The notes beneath the pieces were generated by a model. That model made no database searches. It was not told where the DNA came from and saw only the letters and a list, made by a program, of their open reading frames with translations. A stretch of 18,671 nucleotides of DNA from DATATB01 sp036268995 (GTDB taxonomy: Bacteria > Planctomycetota > Planctomycetia > Pirellulales > PNKZ01), in the NCBI GenBank assembly GCA_036268995.1, contig DATATB010000156.1, positions 1 to 18,671 of the forward strand, in the 5' to 3' direction. Positions 8,023 through 14,973 of the stretch are shown here, piece after piece (within the stretch, counting starts at the first letter, position 1; the number at the start of each line of letters is the position of its first letter). The position numbers were made by a program, and so were the translations under genes.

Positions 8023-8133
8023 AATCCAGGTGTCAAAAAAAGCTGCCGGACTTCCCCCGCCTGACCGCCAGCAGTCGTGACGAACAAGGACAAAGGCCGC
8101 CGCCGGTGATCGCGCTCGAGCACCGGCCCGGAA

Positions 8134-8209
8134 GGATCGAACGAAAGCTTTTCCCGCCCTCTCCCGCAAGGAAGGAGGGAGTGCCGAGAAGCTGTTTTTC
8201 GTTCGATCC
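8134..8209. repeat. 76-bp fold-back element with 13-bp terminal inverted repeats
   Basis: GGATCGAACGAAA (8134-8146) is matched perfectly in inverted orientation by TTTCGTTCGATCC (8197-8209). Inside, AGCTTTTC is partly matched by GAGAAGCT, and the core has CCCTCTCCC against GGAGGGAG with a short AAGGA-type loop, so most of the element can form one long stem. It could be a non-autonomous mobile repeat, a transcription attenuator or a regulator site between the divergent genes. No open frame fits within it. Confidence 0.75.
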
Positions 8210-8555
8210 TAAGGGGGCGGCATTCTACAAGTGCCCCCCGCCGGGTGACAAGACGAATCGGCAACGGAACCGAATGCCGATAAACCATTGGAACTAAACG
8301 ATTTATGGCAAAATGAAACGAGCCCGGGCAGCCTTTAGCCAGTACGCTGGCGAGCTTTGCACGGTCGTACGTTTCAAAAGCTAACTAAAACGGCCCGCTT
8401 CCCCACACGGCGAAACGGGCGAAGCGCTCGCGCAAGCTCGCGAGATTTGACTTCGGTTCCGTGGAAGTTCAAGCTTGTAGATTCTGAATTGCTACCGACC
8501 CGCCGGCTGATTAACGCTCCGTGGCAAAAAATCACTTGATGGAGAATTCTTTACG

Positions 8556-10103
8556 ATGAAAACCCGGCTGCGTTTTTCGACGACCGCGATACTCTGCGCT
8601 GCGCTGGTCCTCACGGCCACAGCGCTTCGCGCCGATGTCCGGCTGCCGGCGATCATTTCCGATCACATGGTGTTGCAGGCCGACATGCCCGCCCCGCTGT
8701 GGGGCTGGGCCGACGCGAACGAGAAGGTGACCGTGAACTTTGCGGGACAGACAAAATCGACAACCGCCGATGCCACAGGCAAGTGGAAGATTACGCTCGA
8801 CAAGCTCGCTCCGAGCGCCGACCCACGGCCTTTAACCGTCCAGGGAAACCATTCGCTCACCGTCGCAGACGTGCTGGTCGGCGAGGTGTGGCTGGGCTCG
8901 GGCCAGTCGAACATGGCGATGACCGTCTCACGCAGCCTCAATTATGACCAAGAACAGGCTGCCGCCAGGTCGCCGCAGATTCGGATGTTCACCGTCGCCC
9001 GCAGTCCGCAGCCCGAGCCACAAGCAGACTGCACAGGAGCCTGGGTGATCTGTGCGCCCGAGACGGTCGGGGCCTTCTCGGCGGCCGCCTACTTCTTCGG
9101 TCGCGATCTGCACGCGGCGCTCAAGCAGCCGGTCGGCCTCATCAATTCGTCGTATGGCGGCACCGCGATCGAGGCTTGGACGAGCACTGCTGCGCAATCG
9201 AAACTGCCCGTATATCGCGAGATCGACGCGCGCTGGGCTCCGCTTTTGGCCAATCCGTATGACAAGGCCGCCGAAGATGCGAAGTTCCAAAAGCGTCGCG
9301 ACGCCCATAAGAAATTGGTCGTGGCCGCCAAGGCCGATGGCAAAACTCCGCCGCGGGCTCCGCGGGCCCCGGTCGATCCGCGTTTTGACCAGAACCGGCC
9401 TGGCAATCTCTTCAACGGCATGATCGAACCGATCATCCCGTATGCCTTCCGCGGCGCGATTTGGTATCAGGGCGAAGCCAACTCGGCCCGGACGTATGCA
9501 GACCAATATGGCATTCAATTGGCGACGATGATCCGCGAATGGCGGTCCCGCTTCGGTCACGACTTCCCATTCGCCTGGGTCCAACTGCCCGACTTCCGCA
9601 AGCCGCAGCAGGAGCCTGTCGAGGCGCAGACCTGGCCAATCATCCGCGAGCAGATGCTGCAAGCGCTCGCCCTGCCGAATACGGGCATGGCCATCGGCCT
9701 CGGCCTCGGCGAAGTGAATGACATTCACCCGAAAAACAAGCAGGGAATCGGCGACCGGCTGGCCGCGTGGGCCTTGCACGACGTGTACCAGCGATCGAAT
9801 GAATCGTCGGGCCCGCTGCCTGCAAGTCATCGCATCGTGGGCAACGAGATCGTCGTCACGTTCACGCATGCCGACGGCTTGCAGACGAAAGACGGCGAAT
9901 TGCGAGGCTTTGCCATCGCCGGGGCTGACAAGAAATTCGTGTGGGCGAAAGCTCGCATCGAGGGCAACCAGGTGATCGTCTCGTCCGCCGAGGTCGCTGA
10001 ACCGGCCGCCGTCCGCTACGCCTGGGCCGACAATCCCGTGTGGAGCCTGGTGAATGGCGCGGGCCTGCCCGCCAGCCCGTTTCGCACGGACGATTGGAAG
10101 TGA
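8556..10103 (+). CDS. Exported sialate O-acetylesterase-like SGNH/SASA esterase
   Basis: This 515-residue protein has a signal peptide (about 1-26, cleavage near LRA/DV), so it acts in the periplasm or outside. The order fits sialate 9-O-acetylesterase-like proteins: an N-terminal beta-rich domain (about 28-105, ISDHMVLQ and PLWGWA), then the SASA hydrolase. The nucleophile is S118 in GSGQSNM, NSSYGGTAIEAW (about 197-208) gives an oxyanion block, AIWYQGEAN (about 301-309) is the conserved core, and D389/H391 in NDIHP complete the triad. A Lys/Ala-rich insert (about 237-275) lies before that core. Likely reaction: removal of O-acetyl groups from sialic acid or from other acetylated glycans such as xylan; the family does not separate these. 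GGAG lies 11 bases before the ATG. The FAD oxidoreductase gene follows in the same direction after 74 bases, so the two may be co-transcribed. Confidence 0.92.
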   Translation: MKTRLRFSTTAILCAALVLTATALRADVRLPAIISDHMVLQADMPAPLWGWADANEKVTVNFAGQTKSTTADATGKWKITLDKLAPSADPRPLTVQGNHSLTVADVLVGEVWLGSGQSNMAMTVSRSLNYDQEQAAARSPQIRMFTVARSPQPEPQADCTGAWVICAPETVGAFSAAAYFFGRDLHAALKQPVGLINSSYGGTAIEAWTSTAAQSKLPVYREIDARWAPLLANPYDKAAEDAKFQKRRDAHKKLVVAAKADGKTPPRAPRAPVDPRFDQNRPGNLFNGMIEPIIPYAFRGAIWYQGEANSARTYADQYGIQLATMIREWRSRFGHDFPFAWVQLPDFRKPQQEPVEAQTWPIIREQMLQALALPNTGMAIGLGLGEVNDIHPKNKQGIGDRLAAWALHDVYQRSNESSGPLPASHRIVGNEIVVTFTHADGLQTKDGELRGFAIAGADKKFVWAKARIEGNQVIVSSAEVAEPAAVRYAWADNPVWSLVNGAGLPASPFRTDDWK

Positions 10104-10177
10104 GCACGCAGCAAAACGATCGGAGCGAGCGCCGCTTGGATCGCATCGTTGGTCGGCGCAGCCGCCAGGTATCAAGC

Positions 10178-12067
10178 ATGATCCATGTTCTGTGCTCACC
10201 GTGGTCGCGTCGTCATCTGTTCGCGATTGTCGCACTCTGGGAATTTCTGGGCGCAATCCCTGCGTGCCTCGCGGCAAGCGATGTCGTGACCGTGGACGTT
10301 CTCATCTATGGCGGCACGCCGTCTGGAATTGCCGCTGCGGTGGCGGCGGCGAGCGACGGCGACCAGGTGCTGCTGAGCGAGCCGAACGCGCGGCTCGGCG
10401 GCCTGGCCACTTGTGGATTGGCACATCCGGACTTTCGCACGTTCGAAGGCTTGAACGGAGCGTTCCTGGATTGGACGCGGCGCGTCCAGCGATACTATCA
10501 GCAAACCTACGGACAGGACTCGCAGCAGGCAATCGACTGTTTCCGCGGCACGCATGCCGAGCCGAAGGTGAGCCTCCTCGTCTTCGAGCAGATGCTGGCC
10601 GAACAATCGCGGATTCAGATTTGGCGCGAGCGGCGGCTCGTGGACGTGCAAATCGCCGGGGCAGGTGAGGCTCGACGCATCGTCTCCGCGTCGTTTTCCG
10701 ATCCCGCGGGCAAACAATACACGGTGCGAGCGCACGAGTTTATCGACGCCACCTACGAAGGCGATTTGCTGGCTGCCGCCGGCGTCAAATTCCTCGTGGG
10801 ACGTGAAGGCCAAAGCGAATACGATGAATCGCTCGCTCCGCAACAGGCCGATGGGCAACTGCAGGCCTACAACTTTCGCCTGATCGCAACCCGCGAGGCC
10901 GCCAATCGCGTGATGCCCAGCGAGCCGTCGGGCTATCGTCGCGCGGACTTCGCCGGCGTCTTGCCGCTGCTCGCAAGCGGACGCATTCGAACCGTGTTCG
11001 GCTATCCGCATGATTGCTTGTTCAAAGCGCAAATTCCGCGGTTGCCGAACGCGAAATATGACATCAACGACGTATCGCGGGGGATCGTGCGCCTGTCGCT
11101 GCCCGGCGAGAATCTCGCCTGGCCCGAGAGAGACGCCGCGGTCCGCCGCCGAATCTTCAACGAACACGCCTGCTGGAACGTCGGACTCCTGTACTTCCTC
11201 CAGAACGACGAGGCGGTGCCTGCCGCATTTCGCGCCGAAGTGCGGCAGTGGGGCTGGTGCCAAGACGAATTTACCGATAGCAACCATTTGCCGCCGCAGC
11301 TCTATGTGCGCGAGGCGCGGCGGATGGTTGGACGCTATGTGTTTACTGAACACGATACCGACCACGCCCCGGGCGACGCTCGGGCCGTCCTGCGACGCGA
11401 CGCAATCGCGATGGGCGACTACGGCCCGAACTGCCACGGCACCGCGCACCAGGGCTCTCGCTTCGGCGGCAAACACTCGGGCGAATTCTACAAATCCGTT
11501 CCGCCTTACCAGATTCCTTACGGGGTGCTCGTACCGCGCGAGGTCGTGAATTTGCTGGTTCCGGTGGCGTGCAGCGCTTCGCACGTCGGCTTTTGCGCAC
11601 TGCGGTTGGAGCCGATCTGGATGTCGCTCGGCCAGGCTGCCGGTCACGCGGCGCATCTGGCAAGGGCTGCCCAGGCATCCGTGCGAGAAGTGCCGGTCGG
11701 CGTGTTGCAATCTCGACTCCACGCCGATGGCGCTGCGACCATTTATATCAGCGACGTGGGCAGCGGGCATCCCGACTTTGCCATGGTGCAATGGTGGGGC
11801 ACGCTCGGCGGCTTTCACGGCATCGCACCGATGCCCAAGAAGTCCGGCCAGCGCGGCAAGAACATCGTCGGGCAGTACTACGAGGCGTTTCCAAACCATC
11901 TCGCGGAACTGGAGCGTACGCTCGATGCGCCGCTTGCCCGGCAATGGCAGAAGCTGCTGGTCGACTTGCCAGTGCCCGCCGATCGATGGCCCTCAGCCGA
12001 TGGTCGCATCTCTCGCGGTGACTGGCTGCGAGCGGTGTGGAAGCTGCATTCGCGATCCGAGCAATAG
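10178..12067 (+). CDS. Exported FAD-dependent oxidoreductase (FAD_oxidored family)
   Basis: This flavoprotein has 629 residues from the chosen ATG. The N-terminal Rossmann motif is VDVLIYGGTPSGIAAAVAAA (about 39-58), followed by LLSEP and RLGGLATCGL, which bind FAD. Later blocks typical of the family are LYVREARRMVGRYVFTEHD, PYQIPYGVLVPREVVNLLVP and SASHVGFCALRLEPIWMSLG, with GQAAGHAA near the FAD. The substrate is unknown; relatives are often annotated only as FAD-dependent or, misleadingly, as xanthan lyase. The leader WSRRHLFAIVAL is Tat-like and ends in IPACLAAS, so export with bound flavin is plausible. AGGT lies 7 bases before the ATG. The frame is also open upstream: a GTG at 10100 overlaps the esterase stop, but that start would bury the signal peptide. 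It ends 80 bases from a convergent MFS gene. Confidence 0.85.
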   Translation: MIHVLCSPWSRRHLFAIVALWEFLGAIPACLAASDVVTVDVLIYGGTPSGIAAAVAAASDGDQVLLSEPNARLGGLATCGLAHPDFRTFEGLNGAFLDWTRRVQRYYQQTYGQDSQQAIDCFRGTHAEPKVSLLVFEQMLAEQSRIQIWRERRLVDVQIAGAGEARRIVSASFSDPAGKQYTVRAHEFIDATYEGDLLAAAGVKFLVGREGQSEYDESLAPQQADGQLQAYNFRLIATREAANRVMPSEPSGYRRADFAGVLPLLASGRIRTVFGYPHDCLFKAQIPRLPNAKYDINDVSRGIVRLSLPGENLAWPERDAAVRRRIFNEHACWNVGLLYFLQNDEAVPAAFRAEVRQWGWCQDEFTDSNHLPPQLYVREARRMVGRYVFTEHDTDHAPGDARAVLRRDAIAMGDYGPNCHGTAHQGSRFGGKHSGEFYKSVPPYQIPYGVLVPREVVNLLVPVACSASHVGFCALRLEPIWMSLGQAAGHAAHLARAAQASVREVPVGVLQSRLHADGAATIYISDVGSGHPDFAMVQWWGTLGGFHGIAPMPKKSGQRGKNIVGQYYEAFPNHLAELERTLDAPLARQWQKLLVDLPVPADRWPSADGRISRGDWLRAVWKLHSRSEQ

Positions 12068-12147
12068 TCTAAGACGACCTGGGCGACGCGTACGCACCTG
12101 TTGTCGACCCCCTCGCGCATGCACGCGGGCAGCGAGCGCTCGCCGGT

Positions 12148-13533
12148 CTATTCCGGCAGCGGCTGGCCGCGGGTTTCGGGGGCGAACGGCAACACTAGCA
12201 GCCCCAAGAGAAACACCGAGCACATGGTGACGGCCGTGTAGCGCCAAGCCATGACATCGCCGAATTCGCCGAAGACACCCCGGATCAGGCCGCCCATCGT
12301 CAAGGTTCCCAGCGCGGCCCCGTAACGGCCGACGTTGTAGCAGAACGAAGTGCCAGTGCTCCGCAAACGCGTGGGGAACAGTTCGGGGAAGTAAATCGCG
12401 TAGCCGCCGAACAGGCTGAGCTGGCAGAAGCCCATGATGGGGATCATCCAGAAAATGTCGTAATAGCCGTCGAAGAACCAAAAGGTGCCGGCCGTGGCGA
12501 TCATCGCCAAGACAAACGCGACGGCAAAAGCCGGGCGCCGCCCATGCCGCTCGGTAAAGAACTTGAAGGCATAGATGCCGAAGCCGGCGCCGATGTTTTG
12601 CAAAATCGAGGCGATGCTCACGGCCTTCGTGACTTCGCCGGGATTCAGCCCTTGCTCGCGCAGCACCGTACGCACGAAGTCGAAGCTAAAGAAGCCGATC
12701 GCCCACAGGCCGACGACGCCGGGAATCGACAGACCGAGCCCGACCAGCACGTTGCGGCGCCAGCGCGGGTCGCCGAACAATTCGGCCAACGACCCGGCCT
12801 TGTGACGCGAGGTTCCCTCGGCGACGGCGTGCTGCCATTTTTCCGGCTCTTTCAAGCGGGCACGAACCAAGATGGCCAGCAGCGCGGGGATGGCCCCGAC
12901 CACGAACATAAAGCGCCAGGGCTTCCATTCACTATCGGCAAAGGCGCCTTCTCCTTCCAAGTGACCGAAGCCGTACGATATGAAAGCGGCAGACACGTTG
13001 CCCACCGTCGAGAGCATTTGCAGCCAGCCCAGCGCATGGGCGCGGACCCGGTCGGGCATCACCTCGGCCACCAGCGCCACGCCCACGGCAAATTCGCCGC
13101 CCACGCCCAGGCCGGTGAGAAATCGATAGATCGAAAAGTCCCAAACGTTCTGCGACAGCGCGCTCAAGCCGGTGAACAGCGAGTACAGCAGAATCGTGAG
13201 CATCATCGTTTTGGCGCGGCCGATCCGATCGCCCAACACGCCGAAGATCAGCCCGCCGGTCGCCCAGCCGATGATGAAGATGGCCGTGGCATACGCGCTG
13301 TAGCTGTCGACCGTGTTGCCCGTCACGCCCGGCCCCAGCAGCTCGGTAATCGCCGGCTTGCGGGCCAGGTTGAACAGTTGCTGGTCGAGGCAATCGAAGA
13401 GCCATCCCAGCGCCGCCACCAGGAACACGAACCAGTGGTAGCCATTCATCTCGCGATACCACGGCCGGGCAGGTCCCAGCGATGGGTCGTCATACACTTC
13501 AGGCGCGGAGGGCAGGACGGGGGCGGGGCTCAT
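12148..13533 (-). CDS. MFS transporter (sugar-porter/MHS-like)
   Basis: This is an inner-membrane major facilitator of 461 residues. TM1 is HWFVFLVAALGWLFDCLDQQ (about 33-52), motif A is GVLGDRIGRAK (about 98-108), RFLTGLGVGGEFAVGVALVA (about 137-156) is the TM4-TM5 signature, and RLKEPEKWQ marks the central loop. The tail APETRGQPLPE nearly repeats that of the protein at 3526-5109, which indicates paralogy. No Shine-Dalgarno sequence is visible before the ATG. It is read in the same direction as the thioredoxin-reductase-like gene (125 bases away) and converges on the FAD oxidoreductase gene. The substrate is unknown; uptake of sugars or sugar acids released by the neighbouring exported enzymes is an inference. 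Confidence 0.9.
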   Translation of the reverse strand: MSPAPVLPSAPEVYDDPSLGPARPWYREMNGYHWFVFLVAALGWLFDCLDQQLFNLARKPAITELLGPGVTGNTVDSYSAYATAIFIIGWATGGLIFGVLGDRIGRAKTMMLTILLYSLFTGLSALSQNVWDFSIYRFLTGLGVGGEFAVGVALVAEVMPDRVRAHALGWLQMLSTVGNVSAAFISYGFGHLEGEGAFADSEWKPWRFMFVVGAIPALLAILVRARLKEPEKWQHAVAEGTSRHKAGSLAELFGDPRWRRNVLVGLGLSIPGVVGLWAIGFFSFDFVRTVLREQGLNPGEVTKAVSIASILQNIGAGFGIYAFKFFTERHGRRPAFAVAFVLAMIATAGTFWFFDGYYDIFWMIPIMGFCQLSLFGGYAIYFPELFPTRLRSTGTSFCYNVGRYGAALGTLTMGGLIRGVFGEFGDVMAWRYTAVTMCSVFLLGLLVLPFAPETRGQPLPE

Positions 13534-13606
13534 AGGGCGGTACAGCGCGGAGGGGTATTGGATGGCGTGCGAAGACGGCTACAGCCAGTCAAGCGAGAAT
13601 CATAAA

Positions 13607-13626
13607 TGCTTGCGCAGCCGTAAGCA
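13607..13626 (-). terminator. Weak hairpin after the thioredoxin-reductase-like gene
   Basis: TGCTTGCG (13607-13614) and CGTAAGCA (13619-13626) form an 8-bp stem with one imperfect pair and a 4-base loop, 33 bases beyond the stop of the leftward flavoprotein gene. A short T-rich run (TTTATG on the minus strand) follows. It could separate that gene from the downstream MFS gene. Confidence 0.3.
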
Positions 13627-13658
13627 AGCAAACGGCCGGCAACTTGAAGCGGGTGCGA

Positions 13659-14606
13659 TTACGGCACATGAATGTGCCGGCTATCGAGGTCTTCGGCCAG
13701 CAGCGCCTTGTTGATGGCGAAGGCGGCCATCGCCCCTTCGGCCGCGGCGACGATCGCCAGTTCCACTTCGCGGGTCGCATCGCCGGCCACGTACAGGCCC
13801 GACTTCTCCGACGCCTGCATGCCATGGCCGTCGTCGGTTTGCACGGAGTGCTTGACCAGCGCACAGCCCAGCTTTTCGGCCAGGTCGGAATGCGGCTGGC
13901 AATCGGTATGCACGAACAATGCGCTACGCTCGACGGCCGATCCATCTTCGAACACGATGCGCTCGAGCTGTGGCGGCCGGCCTTCGAGTCGCACGACCCG
14001 GCCACTGTGTACCCGCAGGCCAATCGCGTCGATCAAGGCTCGCTCGCTGGCGGTCCACTGAACCGGGCCGTCGGTCAGCAGCACCAGGTCGCGGCTCCAA
14101 GCCGTCAGCGTTTGCGCCATCCCCAAACCCTTGTTGCCGGCTCGATAGACAGCCAGCGGCTGATCGCGGACTTCCCAGCCGTCGCAGTAAGGGCAATGAA
14201 AGACGCTACGACCGTAATAAGCCTCAATGTTTTCCAATTGCGGTAGCAGGTCTCGAATGCCGGTGGCTAGCAGCAGCTTGCGGCTCGAGCATCGCGTCCC
14301 GTCGGGCAAGCCGATTTCGAAGCCGTCTTCCCGGCACCAGGCCTCGGTGACTTCAACCTCGCGGAATTCGACATTGGGATAGCGCAACAATTGCTCCCGG
14401 CCGATGCGCAACAACTCGGCCGGTGGCGTGCAATCGCGCGACAGGAACCCGTGCAACTCGTGCGAGGCCGCATTGCGTGGGTGGCCTGAGTCGCAAACGA
14501 GCACCCGCCGCCGGCAGCGCCCGAGGATCAAGGCGGCGTTCAGCCCGGCCGGCCCGGCACCAATGATGATCGCGTCGTACTGCGTGCCGGGTTGTCCTGG
14601 AGCCAT
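13659..14606 (-). CDS. Thioredoxin-reductase-like FAD oxidoreductase with CPYC
   Basis: This 315-residue protein has the size and order of low-molecular-weight thioredoxin reductases. It has an N-terminal FAD motif IIIGAGPAGLNAAL (about 13-26), LLLATG (about 111-116) before the second domain, a redox-active C138-P-Y-C141 in HCPYCDGWEVRDQ, and the C-terminal FAD block GLYVAGDATREVELAIVAAA. It has no signal peptide and should be cytoplasmic. The NADPH loop is unusual: YRAGNKGLG (about 154-162) replaces the usual GxGxxA form. The HCPYCxGWE form recalls a subgroup related to gliotoxin oxidase rather than classic TrxB, so its partner may be a small dithiol and not thioredoxin; no thioredoxin gene is nearby. 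The ribosome site is weak. It lies upstream of, and in line with, an MFS gene. Fold assignment is sure; the reaction is not. Confidence 0.88.
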   Translation of the reverse strand: MAPGQPGTQYDAIIIGAGPAGLNAALILGRCRRRVLVCDSGHPRNAASHELHGFLSRDCTPPAELLRIGREQLLRYPNVEFREVEVTEAWCREDGFEIGLPDGTRCSSRKLLLATGIRDLLPQLENIEAYYGRSVFHCPYCDGWEVRDQPLAVYRAGNKGLGMAQTLTAWSRDLVLLTDGPVQWTASERALIDAIGLRVHSGRVVRLEGRPPQLERIVFEDGSAVERSALFVHTDCQPHSDLAEKLGCALVKHSVQTDDGHGMQASEKSGLYVAGDATREVELAIVAAAEGAMAAFAINKALLAEDLDSRHIHVP

Positions 14607-14973
14607 CGCTATTCGCCTACCGTGGTATTAAGTTGCAGATCTCAAAGGAATTACGCTCAACCATCCTGGCCGAGATTCGTCCCGACGATCGCCGCAAATG
14701 GCCATGTGAGGGGGGCGGTCGCGAGCTGATGTTTTTGCAAACAAGTGGACACCGCGTGTTAAGTAGGCAAAGATGGCGAACTGATTTTAAATGTTACTGG
14801 TGGTCTACAGCGGGCGCCGACTCGCCTGCAAATTGGCCGCCCGATTTGTCGATATTGATGCTGTGGTCGATGTTTGCGGCGGCCAAGGCGGCTGATGCCC
14901 AAAGTGGTCGGGTTCTTTCAGCGCTGGCCGAATCGCCGATAAGGATGCAGCCTTCGCCATGCGTTTGGATTAG
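14607..14973. other. 367-bp divergent intergenic region
   Basis: This spacer lies between the leftward flavoprotein gene and the rightward glycosyltransferase gene. A 114-codon frame (14633-14977) has no recognisable domain, no ribosome site and an odd Trp/Cys-rich composition, so I do not call it. AT-rich sequence around 14780-14795 (ATTTTAAATG) could be part of a promoter, but no paired hexamers stand out. Confidence 0.5.

Larger units (their letters stand above)
8014..8555. other. 542-bp divergent intergenic region
   Basis: This spacer separates the leftward MMPL gene from the rightward esterase gene and should hold both promoters. I see a fold-back element (8134-8209) and no convincing -10/-35 pair. 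A 60-codon frame from a TTG at 8357 to 8539 is basic, low in complexity and lacks a ribosome site, so I do not call it a gene. Confidence 0.6.

Noticed and set aside
8031..8036. TTGACA on the minus strand as a -35 box for the MMPL gene
   Set aside because: A -10 box at normal spacing would fall on the start codon itself, where the sequence does not fit.
8357..8539. 60-codon frame ending 16 bases before the esterase start
   Set aside because: It starts at TTG without a ribosome site, is Arg-rich and unlike a transmembrane or leader peptide.
8928..10277. 449-codon leftward open frame opposite the esterase
   Set aside because: Antisense shadow of the esterase, which has a complete catalytic motif set.
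10196..11944. 582-codon leftward open frame opposite the FAD oxidoreductase
   Set aside because: Antisense shadow of a gene with clear family motifs; no recognisable domain and no ribosome site.
12132..12143. 12-bp palindrome GCGAGCGCTCGC between the FAD and MFS genes
   Set aside because: With no loop it cannot form a useful RNA hairpin, and such palindromes are common in GC-rich DNA.
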